Assembly: GCA_002753095.1 (NCBI GenBank)
Contig: PDZU01000023.1
Location: 1-38,503, forward strand
DNA length: 38,503 nt
Source: Magnetococcales bacterium
GTDB taxonomy: Bacteria; Pseudomonadota; Magnetococcia; Magnetococcales; Magnetaquicoccaceae
Direction of reading: 5' to 3'
Below the pieces are notes generated by a model. The model had not been told where the DNA came from. It ran no database searches and worked only from the letters and a program-made list of their open reading frames with translations. The position numbers and the translations under genes are program-made. Positions 6,818-15,746 of this stretch are shown here, one piece after another; positions within the stretch are counted from its first letter, which is position 1; each line of letters opens with the position of its first letter.

Positions 6818-8908
6818 TTGTCTGCCTTACCGTTACCCAGATCGATGCCCCGTCTGAAGGGGATCAATGATGTGGTCATGGCCTTTGGTATCATCGCCAT
6901 TTTGACCATCATGATCATCCCATTGCCAAAAATGTTGCTGGATATGTTGCTCTCCGTCAATATTGCGATGGGGATCGTCATCCTGCTGACAACCGTTTAC
7001 GTGCATCGCCCTCTGGAGTTCTCTTCCTTTCCCAGCGTTTTGCTGATGACCACTCTGTTTCGGTTGTCTCTGAACATCTCCACGACGCGTATCATCCTGA
7101 TCCATGGTGGGGAGGGCGAGGGGGCTGCCGGTGAGGTGATTCGCTCTTTCGGTAAATTTGTCGCCGGGGGTAACCCGGTGGTGGGAATGATCGTCTTTGC
7201 CATCTTGGTGATCATCAACTTTATCGTCATCACCAAGGGTGCCGGGCGTATCGCCGAGGTGGCGGCCCGCTTTACCTTGGACAAGATGCCTGGTAAACAG
7301 ATGGCCATTGATGCTGACCTCAACTCAGGTCTTATTTCTGAGGGTGAGGCCAAGGCGCGTCGCAAGGAGATCGAAGAGGAGTCCGAGTTTTTTGGAGCCA
7401 TGGACGGTGCCTCGAAGTTTGTGCGCGGAGACGCGGTGGCGGGCATTTTGATCGTGATTATCAATATCATCGGTGGTTTTATCATCGGTGTTGCCCAGCA
7501 GGGTCTTGCCGCCGCCGATGCGGCCCGTATTTATACCATTTTGACGGTTGGTGACGGTCTGGTTTCGCAGATTCCGGCTTTGGTTATCTCCACGGCTGCC
7601 GGTTTTCTGGTCACCCGTGCCTCTTCCGATGAGCACATGGCCGACCATGTGGCCGGGCAGATCACTGCCCAACCACGGGTGATTTTGCTCAGTTCCACGG
7701 TACTTGGGCTGTTTGGCCTCATGCCGGGCATGCCCACGCTGCCTTTTTCCATCCTGGCCGTGTTGCTGGCTGTATGGGCTTATTTTCTTTTTCGGCGCCG
7801 CGATGCGCGGGAGTGGGCGCATGCCCGTGAAGAGGTGGCCCAGGCCCGTGAGGAGTCCAAGCAGGAAGAGCCCATCGAGAGTTTTCTTGCTCTTGATCTG
7901 CTGCGTCTGGATGTGGGGTATGGTTTGATTCCGCTGGTTGATGAGAGCCAGAATGGTACGTTGCTGGAAAAAATTCGTGCCATCCGCAAGCAGTTTGCCA
8001 TGGATATGGGTTTTGTCGTGCCTCCGATTCACATCAAGGATAATTTGCAGTTTAAACCGGGTGAATATGCCTTTTTGATCAAAGGGGTAGAGGTGGGGCG
8101 GGGCGAGCTGCGTCCTGGCAGTTATCTGGCCATGGAGGGGGGGTCGGTGACAGGCAAGGTGGAGGGTGTGGCCACGGTGGAGCCGGCTTTTGGTTTGCCT
8201 GCCATCTGGATCAACGGCAATGATCGGGAGCGGGCGGAGATGTTGGGCTATACGGTGGTGGATGCGGCCACTGTGTTGGCCACGCATGCCACGGAGTTGA
8301 TTCATACCCATGCCCATGAGATGCTCAACCGTCAGGAGGTACAAAATCTTCTTGATCTGGTGGCCAAGAATCAACCCAAGTTGGTGGATGAGTTGGTGCC
8401 GCACGTGGTCAACCTGGGCGGCATTCAGAAGGTATTGCAGGGGTTGCTGCGGGAACGGGTATCCATTCGCGACATGACCACCATTTTGGAGACCATTGCC
8501 GATTATGCCAAGGTGATCAAGCAACCGGCGCAACTGGTGGAGTTGGTGCGGCAATCGCTTTCCCGCTCGCTGGTTTCTGCCTATCTGGATGAGACGGGTT
8601 CGTTGCCGGCCCTGGTTTTGGGGGCGGATGCGGAGAACATGATTGCCGAGGCGGTGGTGGATGGTGAATATGGTTCTTATTTGGCATTGGCGCCGCGTTC
8701 TGCCACGCTTTTTCTCAACCGGGTCCGCGAGGCGGTGGAGCATATTGCGGCGCAGGTAGTGCAACCGGTCATTTTGACCGGGTCGCGGGTGCGTCCTTTC
8801 GTGAAGCAGGCGACCGAGGCTTCCATTCCCCATTTGGTGGTGATTTCACAGAACGAAATTCCCTCCAATATTTCTGTTCACTCTTTGGGATCGGTGACCC
8901 TTTCATGA
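6818..8908 (+). CDS. flhA: Flagellar type III export apparatus protein FlhA
   Basis: About 696 residues from a TTG start; E. coli FlhA has 692. It is the inner-membrane export-gate component whose C-terminal domain docks chaperone-substrate complexes. The N-terminal half carries about eight hydrophobic helices and the conserved FHIPEP-family segment (SFPSVLLMTTLFRLSLNIST, DKMPGKQMAIDADLNSGLI, GAMDGASKFVRGDA). The C-terminal half has the cytoplasmic domain (LGYTVVDAATVLATHATELI, RQSLSR). TTG at 6818 is preferred because GGAG sits 6 nt upstream; an earlier TTG (6767) and ATG 6845 (MPRLKG) have no good site. It opens a flhA-flhF-flhG-fliA block. Confidence 0.95.
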   Translation: MSALPLPRSMPRLKGINDVVMAFGIIAILTIMIIPLPKMLLDMLLSVNIAMGIVILLTTVYVHRPLEFSSFPSVLLMTTLFRLSLNISTTRIILIHGGEGEGAAGEVIRSFGKFVAGGNPVVGMIVFAILVIINFIVITKGAGRIAEVAARFTLDKMPGKQMAIDADLNSGLISEGEAKARRKEIEEESEFFGAMDGASKFVRGDAVAGILIVIINIIGGFIIGVAQQGLAAADAARIYTILTVGDGLVSQIPALVISTAAGFLVTRASSDEHMADHVAGQITAQPRVILLSSTVLGLFGLMPGMPTLPFSILAVLLAVWAYFLFRRRDAREWAHAREEVAQAREESKQEEPIESFLALDLLRLDVGYGLIPLVDESQNGTLLEKIRAIRKQFAMDMGFVVPPIHIKDNLQFKPGEYAFLIKGVEVGRGELRPGSYLAMEGGSVTGKVEGVATVEPAFGLPAIWINGNDRERAEMLGYTVVDAATVLATHATELIHTHAHEMLNRQEVQNLLDLVAKNQPKLVDELVPHVVNLGGIQKVLQGLLRERVSIRDMTTILETIADYAKVIKQPAQLVELVRQSLSRSLVSAYLDETGSLPALVLGADAENMIAEAVVDGEYGSYLALAPRSATLFLNRVREAVEHIAAQVVQPVILTGSRVRPFVKQATEASIPHLVVISQNEIPSNISVHSLGSVTLS

Positions 8909-8956
8909 TGAGGCGTCAGGCAATGCCCGGTATTTTCAAGCTGTCATGAGTCGGCC

Positions 8957-10345
8957 ATGAAGGTTTCCACTTTTCAGGCGCGCGATATGCGCGAGGTACT
9001 TAAGCTGGTCAAGGAGCAGTTGGGGGCGGATGCGGTTATTCTTTCCACGCGCAGCATGCGTGAGCCCGGCAGTGGCTTGAGTTCGGGGCGCACGCTCATT
9101 GAGGTGACCGCCTGTCCTGGTCCCAATGCGCGTCCAGCGACTCCAGAAGCGGAGCAAAAGGGGGCTCGTGCAGGTAGTGCCGAACCGGTGCGCAAGGCGG
9201 ATCCGGCGGCCACGCCTTGGAATCCTGCGGCGCGCAACAGTGCTGCGGGGCGTTTTTCGCGGGTAGTGGACGATCCTGTTGCCTATCCGCCGATCAGCCG
9301 TCCTGCTGCGTCTGCCAGCCCAGATCGGGGGGAGGAGTGGTTGGAGCGGATGTCGGCGTCGGTGCCGACTGTGGCGTCAGAGGCATCCTCTGCTGGCAAC
9401 GCGCGTTCTGCGGAGACGGAACCGCCTGCGACCTCCGCTGCTGTTGCGGCATCGGTGGGGGATTCTGCTACCGAGTCTCTTGGCAACCGGGCTGAGTTGA
9501 CGCACCCCATGTTGCTGGATCTGGAGGGGGACAAGTTGTTTGAGGGTTCCACTGCTGATTTGGCGGCATTGGATGCGGAGAGCAAGCGTAATTACAGTTG
9601 GCTGATCATGCATGGTGTGGAGGAGCCCATTGCCCGTCGGATTATTCTGATGGATCGTTCTGGCAAGGAGCGGGGGTTATCTGTTGCTTTTCAGCGGGCG
9701 TTGAAATTTCGTGATCCGTTGGCTGGTCCGGCGCGGGTCATTGCTTTGGTGGGGCCAACGGGCGTTGGCAAGACCACCACCCTGGCAAAAATTGCCGCTG
9801 ATTTAATTCTTAACCGGCAAAGATCGGTCGGCATGATCACGCTGGATACTTTCCGGGTGGGTGCTGTGGCCCAGTTGGAGACGTATGCCAAGCTTTTGCA
9901 GGTTCGTTTGGTGGTGGCCCGCACGGCGTCTGAGGTCAAGGCGGGTTTGCACTCTCTCAATCGTTGCGACTATGTATTGGTAGATACGGTGGGGTCCAGC
10001 CCTTACAACCGGCGTCAGGTCAACTCTACGGCCACGTTGTTACCGGACATTGCTGACGAGCGGGAGGTTATTCTTTGCATGGCGGCCAACGTGCGCGAAG
10101 CGGAGCAACAGGCCATTTATCGGCGTTTTTCCGTGTTGCAGCCCACGGGTTTGATCTTTACCAAGTTGGATGAGACTGTTACCTATGGGGGCATCTTGAA
10201 TGTGTGCATCAAGGCCAATCTTCCTTTGACGCTCTATACGGACGGGCAGCGGGTACCGGAAAATTTGGGGTGGATGTCTGCCAACACCCTGGCAAAATGG
10301 TTTGCACGGGACATGCAGGCCGAGTTGCAAAACGGAATCGGTTAG
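8957..10345 (+). CDS. flhF: Flagellar SRP-type GTPase FlhF
   Basis: 462 residues. FlhF is the third SRP-type GTPase and sets the pole and number of flagella. The N-terminal B domain starts MKVSTFQARDMREVLKLVKE. A long Ala/Ser/Pro-rich, low-complexity linker (about 60-200) follows, then an N domain and a G domain from about 260: GPTGVGKTTTLAKIAA (P-loop), DTFRVGAVAQLETYAKLL, VDTVGSSPYNRRQ (DTAGR-like motif with V and S substitutions) and FTKLDET. The substitutions in the DTAGR motif are unusual and may alter hydrolysis. It stands 48 bp after flhA and 91-115 bp before flhG, its usual partner. Confidence 0.93.
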   Translation: MKVSTFQARDMREVLKLVKEQLGADAVILSTRSMREPGSGLSSGRTLIEVTACPGPNARPATPEAEQKGARAGSAEPVRKADPAATPWNPAARNSAAGRFSRVVDDPVAYPPISRPAASASPDRGEEWLERMSASVPTVASEASSAGNARSAETEPPATSAAVAASVGDSATESLGNRAELTHPMLLDLEGDKLFEGSTADLAALDAESKRNYSWLIMHGVEEPIARRIILMDRSGKERGLSVAFQRALKFRDPLAGPARVIALVGPTGVGKTTTLAKIAADLILNRQRSVGMITLDTFRVGAVAQLETYAKLLQVRLVVARTASEVKAGLHSLNRCDYVLVDTVGSSPYNRRQVNSTATLLPDIADEREVILCMAANVREAEQQAIYRRFSVLQPTGLIFTKLDETVTYGGILNVCIKANLPLTLYTDGQRVPENLGWMSANTLAKWFARDMQAELQNGIG

Positions 10346-10460
10346 CGCGCGTACCGAATGGCAAGAGTGTTGCAATCCCATCCGTAGGCCGTGACAGATT
10401 GACGACGCAATCACTCAACCAGAACCCTTCTGCGGGGTGTTAAGGGTACATAAGAAAAAG

Positions 10461-11429
10461 ATGACCGAGGATCTTGACAATCAGGTTGCCACGCTCAAGG
10501 AGTTGGCCCGTCTGCAGAAAAAGGCGGCGTCTGGTCCTTCGCCTGTGGCCAGTGACCTGCTGCATGACGCCCTGTCGCAACGGAAAGTGCCCCACACCAT
10601 GGCCATTACCAGTGGCAAGGGGGGTGTTGGCAAGACGTTGGTCACGGTGAATCTGGCTGTGCATTATGCGCGCAAGGGTTTGAAGGTTCTTTTGATTGAT
10701 GCGGACTTGGGGTTAGCCAACATTGATGTGGTGTTGGGGCTCAACCCGCTTTACACCATTCAGGATGTATTGAGTGGGCAGATGACCTTGGAGCAGGTAG
10801 CCATTCAGGGTCCGTATGGGATTACTGTTCTGCCTGCGGCCTCTGGGGTTGCTGAGCTCAGTGACATGAACGAGGGGCAGCGCACTGCTCTGATGGACCA
10901 CATTGATCAATGGAATGCGGAATTTGATGTGGTTTTGGTGGATACTGGGGCGGGTATTTCGCCCAATGTTCGTTTTTTTGTTTTGGCTGTAGAGCGGATC
11001 ATGGTGGTCGCGACGCCGGATCCTGCCAGTGTCACGGATGCGTATGCCCTGATGAAGGTGATGTTCAACAATCATCGGGTTTCCCACTTTGATTTGGTGG
11101 TCAACCAGGTCAAGAATGGTGCTGAGGCCAAGGATGTCTACCGCACTCTCTCCCGCGTAGCGGAAAAGTATTTAAATATCGGTTTGAACTATGCGGGCCA
11201 CATTCCTGATGATGTGTTGTTGGTGCAGGCTGTGCGTCAGCGCAAGACGGTTTCGGAGCTTTTCCCGCATGCTCCTTCGTCGTTGGCATTTGGGCAGTTA
11301 TCGGAAAATTTGATGCGTCTCTTGCAACAAAAGCGGCAAGATGATGGTCGAATGGTTTTTTTCTGGCGTCGGTTGCTGGAGGAGTCCGTGCGTAAATCGG
11401 CGGCGGCCCGTTTGGCGTCCAATGCCTGA
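10461..11429 (+). CDS. flhG: Flagellar number regulator FlhG (MinD/FleN-like ATPase)
   Basis: About 322 residues. A MinD/ParA-type ATPase that stimulates FlhF and limits flagellar number. Deviant Walker A SGKGGVGKTLVTVNLA, DADLGLANIDVVLGL and VVLVDTGAGIS (switch II) are present. The N-terminal DNQVATLKELAR resembles the DQAxxLR activation helix by which FlhG proteins stimulate FlhF. A C-terminal amphipathic segment (FFWRRLLEESVRKS) could be the membrane-targeting helix. The ATG at 10461 gives the expected N-terminus; a GTG at 10437 would add eight residues, and neither has a strong ribosome-binding site. Confidence 0.92.
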   Translation: MTEDLDNQVATLKELARLQKKAASGPSPVASDLLHDALSQRKVPHTMAITSGKGGVGKTLVTVNLAVHYARKGLKVLLIDADLGLANIDVVLGLNPLYTIQDVLSGQMTLEQVAIQGPYGITVLPAASGVAELSDMNEGQRTALMDHIDQWNAEFDVVLVDTGAGISPNVRFFVLAVERIMVVATPDPASVTDAYALMKVMFNNHRVSHFDLVVNQVKNGAEAKDVYRTLSRVAEKYLNIGLNYAGHIPDDVLLVQAVRQRKTVSELFPHAPSSLAFGQLSENLMRLLQQKRQDDGRMVFFWRRLLEESVRKSAAARLASNA

Positions 11430-11533
11430 CATTCGTTTTGCGAATCCTGGTGGACGTCATGACGGGAAATGCTGCTTATACGGTCGGAACCTCTGCTGCG
11501 AAGGCCAATCATCCCAACAAAGGCGGCTCTTTG

Positions 11534-12298
11534 ATGACCCAACCGCAACCCGATAAAAGTAAAGAGATTGCAGACGCCTGGAGCGATATGAGCCGGGATG
11601 AGTTGATCTTGAAATATGCGCCGATGGTCAGATATATCGCCAGTCGCATTGCCACGCGTTTGCCGCAATCGGTCGACATGGATGATCTGGTGCAGGTAGG
11701 TATTTTGGGTCTTATAGATGCTGTTTCCAAGTTTGATCCGCAGCGGGGCATCAAGTTTCAGACGTATGCGGACTTTCGCATACGGGGTGCGATCATGGAT
11801 GAGTTGCGTGCTGTGGACTGGGTACCTCGTGCGGTGCGTCAGGCGGCCACGCAGATTCAGGAGACTTTTTTCCAGTTGGAAGGGGAGTTAGGCCATCCGG
11901 CGGATGATGCTGACGTGGCCAGCCATTTGGGCATCTCCTTGAATGAATTTTATCAGCATCTGGATGCGGTGCGGGGGATTGCCATTCTTTCCTTCGATGA
12001 TTTGCGGCCTTCTCTGGATGATGAAGAGTGGGATGCCATGGATTTGATGGCTGATCCCAACTGGATTGATCCGTCCGAATCGATTGGTTTGCAGGAGTTA
12101 CGTTTGGCCATCAGTCAGGCCATTCGGGATTTGCCGGAGAAGGAGCGTTTGGTCATTACTCTGTATTATTTTGAGGAGTTGACCATGAATGAGATTGGTG
12201 AGGTATTGGGGTTGACCGAATCGCGCATTTCCCAATTGCACAGCAAGGCTGCTTTGCGCATGCGGGGGCGTATTCGTCATTTTGCCAACCGGAAATAG
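11534..12298 (+). CDS. fliA: Flagellar sigma factor FliA (sigma-28)
   Basis: About 254 residues from ATG 11534 (MTQPQPDK); ATG 11459, with GGTGG before it, would give 279. Sigma-28 directs late flagellar and chemotaxis transcription and is held by FlgM. Region 2 is clear (KYAPMVRYIASRIATRLPQS, DMDDLVQVGILGLIDAVSKF, FQTYADFRIRGAIMDELRA, DWVPRAVRQ). Region 3 follows, and region 4 ends in the helix-turn-helix MNEIGEVLGLTESRISQLHS. Position after flhG is typical of polar-flagellate proteobacteria. Confidence 0.95.
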   Translation: MTQPQPDKSKEIADAWSDMSRDELILKYAPMVRYIASRIATRLPQSVDMDDLVQVGILGLIDAVSKFDPQRGIKFQTYADFRIRGAIMDELRAVDWVPRAVRQAATQIQETFFQLEGELGHPADDADVASHLGISLNEFYQHLDAVRGIAILSFDDLRPSLDDEEWDAMDLMADPNWIDPSESIGLQELRLAISQAIRDLPEKERLVITLYYFEELTMNEIGEVLGLTESRISQLHSKAALRMRGRIRHFANRK

Positions 12299-12302
12299 AG
12301 CG

Positions 12303-12848
12303 ATGAGTTACTGGAACCTGTTGGTGGTGGTATGTTTTGGTGTTTTGTACATGGGGTTGGTGGTTGTTTTCACCCAGTTGCGTCGCATGCGCAGCGAGAT
12401 GAAAGAGGTACACAGCACTTTGCAGAGTATGCAAGCGGATCCCAATGCGGACCATCGTGCCTATGCTGAGATGATTCGGCGTCAGTTGGCCATTATTGAG
12501 GTTCAGTTAGGTATTCAGACCCGCATGGTTGGGGAGCGTTTGCAGGGGGAATTGCAGGCCATTCAGCGGGAGATGCGTTTCATGAGTCGTCCTGGTCATG
12601 ATAGTCCTGGCCATCACGCTCCCATGCATGCTGCCAGCGAGGGGCGTTCTCGTGAGCATACCTATCGTGAAGCGCAGTTGTTGCTTTCCAATGGGGTCAA
12701 TGAGGAGCGGGTGATTTCCGAGACGGGTTTGACGGAGGAGGAGGTACGTTTGCTGAAGCGGATTCCGAGGCAGAATAGTGACTCTTATCGGCGTCAGGAT
12801 AGTGGCCATCATTATGGCAATGATTACCATCATTTGGATGTTGAATAG
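12303..12848 (+). CDS. DUF2802-like membrane-anchored protein
   Basis: 181 residues. One N-terminal transmembrane helix (YWNLLVVVCFGVLYMGLVVV) is followed by a probable coiled coil (about 28-100), a His/Ser-rich linker and a C-terminal helix-turn-helix-like domain (TYREAQLLLSNGVNEERVIS, ETGLTEEEVRLLKRI) resembling DUF2802. Genes of this family commonly follow fliA in flagellar clusters; function is unknown. ATG 12303 begins 4 bp after the fliA stop. The tail is rich in His, Tyr and Asp. It closes the flhA-fliA run; the composite repeat follows. Confidence 0.6.
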   Translation: MSYWNLLVVVCFGVLYMGLVVVFTQLRRMRSEMKEVHSTLQSMQADPNADHRAYAEMIRRQLAIIEVQLGIQTRMVGERLQGELQAIQREMRFMSRPGHDSPGHHAPMHAASEGRSREHTYREAQLLLSNGVNEERVISETGLTEEEVRLLKRIPRQNSDSYRRQDSGHHYGNDYHHLDVE

Positions 12849-12879
12849 AGTTTCGCCCTTTTCTTTTTTTTATCTTTTC

Positions 12880-13380
12880 ATCTTTTAAACAATTGCGGGG
12901 TGCAGGGGCGGTCACCGTCCCTGCCGGGTGCAGGGCGGAGCCCTGCTTGTAATGTGCGGCGTTTTCAAGAAGCAAATGCGCAGCATTTGCGCACGCCGCA
13001 CCAATCTGTGCCCCGCAGGGGCACGCTTTGGGAGGGCGGATGCCCGACTTTTAACATCGCGTGTTATAAGGAACTTTTTTGTGTTCGATGGGTGAAGGTC
13101 GTGGTTGCGATGTTGGCGGATTTACCGATGGGCAAAACCCATTGGGAGGCTGCACATGTTGGCGCAGAAAAGCGCGCCAACATGTGCAGCTTGCGTCAAT
13201 GAGGCGCTTAAGCCGATGCAAAAAACGCATCGGCTTGTCGTGAAAAGCGCGCCAAGGGCAAAAGCAACGGATAAAAGCAACAGATAAAAGCAACAGATAA
13301 AAATCAAAAGATAAATTCCCATGGCTCCGCCCTGGACCCGCCAGGGGGCTCGGCCCCCTGGACCCGCAACAGTTTTGGGG
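12880..13380. repeat. Composite structured intergenic repeat (copy 1)
   Basis: The 623-bp gap 12849-13471 holds no credible gene. Module 1 lies inverted at about 12895-13053 (GTGCGGCG/CGCCGCAC outer stem at 12954-13001, the GTGCCCC/GGGGCAC hairpin near 13008-13024). A linker and module 2 follow: a long hairpin at 13149-13190, a hairpin at 13211-13235 (AGCCGATGC/GCATCGGCT), three 13-bp tandem units at 13260-13298 plus a degenerate one, and a CCAGGGGG/CCCCCTGG hairpin at 13341-13361 followed by GACCCGCAA. The whole unit reappears in the opposite orientation at 25681-26195, linker included. Confidence 0.85.
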
Positions 13381-13471
13381 TTGAATGGATGGTGGTGGTT
13401 GGTTAAGCGCGTTCCCTCTGATAATCAGGGCGCACACACTTTGGACCTAGGATGACTTTGCGGCAGCAATC

Positions 13472-14560
13472 ATGATCATATCCGGCATTCTTCTCCCTAC
13501 CCGCGAAGCCTTAAGCAACCCGGCTCTTTCAACGCTCACCTTGAATGTGGGCGATGTTTTGTTGGGGCGTGTCACACAACTTAACGATGATGGTCGAGGG
13601 GTAGTACGGTTTCCAGATGGCAGTGGGTTTACCTTTACGCGTGCGCCCGCGCTGACCATCGGTGAGCCGGTACAGGTTGAGGTAACCCGGTTGGTCCCGG
13701 AAATTTCCTTTCGTCTGCTTGCCAGCTCCTCGCAGTCGGCAGCAGGTTTGGCTGCCAACGCGCAGCAGAGTTTGGTGCGCGCTCCAGATATTTTCAATAA
13801 CCTGTTGCGTTGGGCAAAGGGGTCGGTCAACAACCAAACGCTCTTACAAAACAGCCTGCCTAATCTGTCTGTACAAGGGATGCTGCAGGGGGATGTCAAC
13901 GCCTTGGCCAGTTTGTTGGAGAGTGGTTCGCAGCAGGATGTACGGTCCATGATTCAACTTCTGCGTGAAAATTCCATGCAACTGCTCTTGGCCACACCGA
14001 AATCATCGCCCGCCACCCCTGGGAACTCGCCCGCCACAGAAGAGTTGCTGGACGGTACAGCCCTGCGCAGCAATCTGCAACGCATGACCGATCTGTTGGC
14101 CATGCAGGATATTTTGCCCCGCTTGCCGGTCAACAGTGATGGCAGTCAGGTCATGGGCTACCGTCTGTTCTGGTTGACGGAGGGAGGGCTGGGGGAGGCC
14201 ATTTGGTACAATCGCCGCCAAGCCAATGAACGCCAGGGGGAGGAGGACGACACGGAAGATCCAGATGGTCCAGGGTCCAGCCTGCATACCTCCGTGTTGC
14301 TGTCGCTAAACATGACTGATCTGGGTGCCGTTCAGGCCCGTCTGAGCTACGGTGACGGAGTGTGCCGTATCCATATCGCCGCCGAGGATGAGGCGTCCCT
14401 GACCCGCCTGCGCAGTCAAATCGGTGAGTTGCGCGCCTCTTTGCTGGCAGCGGAACTGCCGCTGGCGGCGTTGGACGTGACCCGTCTTTTTCCGGGTGAA
14501 TTGCGTGACCAGCGCATGCGGGCGCTGGGATTGGCCAGTCAATTTGCTGCGGAGGCATGA
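13472..14560 (+). CDS. FliK-like flagellar hook-length control protein (divergent)
   Basis: 362 residues. The N-terminal part starts with a beta-rich region (NVGDVLLGRVTQLNDDGRGV); the middle is helical and Gln/Ser-rich. The C-terminal part (about 265-345: SVLLSLNMTDLGAVQARLSY, ELRASLLAAELPLAALDV) resembles the FliK/Flg_hook C-terminal domain that contacts FlhB to switch export specificity. The pairing with a stand-alone FlhB C-terminal-domain gene one base downstream resembles B. subtilis ylqG-ylqH. Because the family is very divergent, the call rests on the C-terminal pattern plus context. ATG 13472 has only a weak ribosome-binding site. Confidence 0.6.
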   Translation: MIISGILLPTREALSNPALSTLTLNVGDVLLGRVTQLNDDGRGVVRFPDGSGFTFTRAPALTIGEPVQVEVTRLVPEISFRLLASSSQSAAGLAANAQQSLVRAPDIFNNLLRWAKGSVNNQTLLQNSLPNLSVQGMLQGDVNALASLLESGSQQDVRSMIQLLRENSMQLLLATPKSSPATPGNSPATEELLDGTALRSNLQRMTDLLAMQDILPRLPVNSDGSQVMGYRLFWLTEGGLGEAIWYNRRQANERQGEEDDTEDPDGPGSSLHTSVLLSLNMTDLGAVQARLSYGDGVCRIHIAAEDEASLTRLRSQIGELRASLLAAELPLAALDVTRLFPGELRDQRMRALGLASQFAAEA

Positions 14561-14561
14561 G

Positions 14562-14858
14562 ATGGAAGAGCCACACCCCTCGTCTGCAGTGGGTGCCACA
14601 AAACGACAAGCGGTCGCCTTGCGGTACCGCAAAAGCCAGGACGTGGCACCAAGGGTTACCGCTTCCGGGCAGGGACGCATCGCCGATGCCATCATCAAAC
14701 GGGCCAAGGAAAACGGTATCACCTTGATGGAGGATCCAGACCTGGTCAACCTGCTGAGCAAGGTTCCTGTGGGCGATACCATCCCATTGCCGCTCTACAA
14801 GGCGGTGGCAGAGGTGCTGGCCTATGTGTATCGCATTAATAAGTCGATCAAACCTTGA
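14562..14858 (+). CDS. Stand-alone FlhB C-terminal-domain protein (FlhX/FhlB/YlqH type)
   Basis: 98 residues. It aligns with the cytoplasmic C-terminal region of FlhB/EscU after the autocleavage site: AVALRYRKSQDVAPRVTASG, GRIADAIIKRAKENGITLM, EDPDLVNLLSKVPVGDTIPL, LYKAVAEVLAYVYRINK. There are no transmembrane helices and no NPTH cleavage motif, so it corresponds to the FlhB-CC fragment alone. Such proteins can substitute for cleaved FlhB in some bacteria. ATG lies one base after the FliK-like stop, so the two are almost certainly cotranscribed and functionally linked. Confidence 0.85.
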   Translation: MEEPHPSSAVGATKRQAVALRYRKSQDVAPRVTASGQGRIADAIIKRAKENGITLMEDPDLVNLLSKVPVGDTIPLPLYKAVAEVLAYVYRINKSIKP

Positions 14859-14921
14859 GGCGTGCGTAGGGCCAGGATCATGGGCCGTTGTCGCCGCAAG
14901 AGAATGTTGCAGAATATGTAA

Positions 14922-14961
14922 TAAAACACCACCGCCGACGCCGGACAGGGGCGACGGCGGT
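14922..14961 (-). terminator. Rho-independent terminator of the beta-barrel gene
   Basis: Read on the minus strand, an ACCGCCG(n)CGCC-type 12-bp stem with one mismatch (14931-14961) is followed by TGTTTTATT. It starts 14 bp after the beta-barrel stop. The region 14859-14974 contains nothing else recognisable. Confidence 0.65.
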
Positions 14962-14974
14962 AGCACAACTGGGC

Positions 14975-15577
14975 TCAAAATGCGTAACGTAATCCAGCCA
15001 TCACCTCGTTGTTGCCAAAATCGTCCACATCGTCGTTGTTGACACCAAAGTAGCGATACTCCAGATCCGCATTCCAGTCCTGACCAAGGGCAATGGAAAG
15101 ACCAAGCCCCGCCTGATAGGCCATGCCATCACCGCTGGCCTCTATCTTGGCCGTGCCAAGCCTCAACCGGGTGGAAGCCCAGGTATGACCGATGCCCGCA
15201 AGCAGATAGGGCGTCACGGGGCTGTCGTTGCGGAAATCATAATAGACGTTGCCCATTAAAGTGGTGTAGTCAATGTCCCCCGTTGGCGTGACCGTGACGT
15301 TGCCAACACGGGCCTTGCCAAATTCGAAACTGCGATAAGAGCCCTCCAACTCCAAACGCACTGAGGAGAGCAGATGGATTCCTACAGCTCCCGACAGCGC
15401 ATAGCCATCCTCAAAAGAGAGCGTTACGCCACTGCCTGATACATCTACTGGCATGCTCCGACCAATTTTTAGACTGACATAGCGGGTGTTTTGATCGGAC
15501 TGCGCCACACCCGGAAGGAGTGTTAACGAAAAAAGACTGAGTAGAGCCAACGAATGCCGCATGACACGAGATTTCAT
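14975..15577 (-). CDS. Outer-membrane beta-barrel protein (OmpA-like/Opa-type porin fold)
   Basis: About 200 residues with a signal peptide (MKSRVMRHSLALLSLFSLTL...GVAQS) and alternating beta-strands such as VYYDFRNDSPVTPYLLAGIG and WNADLEYRYFGV. It ends GLRYAF, with the C-terminal Phe and alternating pattern recognised by the BAM complex. Length suits an 8-stranded barrel (OmpX/OmpA N-domain/surface-antigen type). The second ATG of an ATGATG pair is preferred because GGAGG lies 4 nt upstream. It is monocistronic: a terminator follows, and the gap before it (15578-15746) is A/T-rich and probably holds its promoter. No enzymatic or binding function can be read. Confidence 0.8.
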   Translation of the reverse strand: MKSRVMRHSLALLSLFSLTLLPGVAQSDQNTRYVSLKIGRSMPVDVSGSGVTLSFEDGYALSGAVGIHLLSSVRLELEGSYRSFEFGKARVGNVTVTPTGDIDYTTLMGNVYYDFRNDSPVTPYLLAGIGHTWASTRLRLGTAKIEASGDGMAYQAGLGLSIALGQDWNADLEYRYFGVNNDDVDDFGNNEVMAGLRYAF

Positions 15578-15746
15578 CATTCCTCCCTTGATTGTACAGT
15601 GCCCATCCATGTGATAGAAGGTCGCAGTTTCTGGGTTTGTTTGTTGATCTTTATCCTACTATAAAAACCTATTTTTTTCATTCGGTCAAGATCTGACAAG
15701 CATGAACGTTCCCCGTTCCTCAAAAATTTTGCGTGGCGCGGACCGT

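Noticed and set aside
7325-8833. 502-codon open frame on the minus strand
   Set aside because: Lies wholly opposite flhA, has His/Gln/Arg-rich composition without any domain, and is a shadow of the biased coding strand.
13260-13312. CRISPR-like tandem pattern
   Set aside because: Units are 13 bp, adjacent without spacers, and no cas gene is present.
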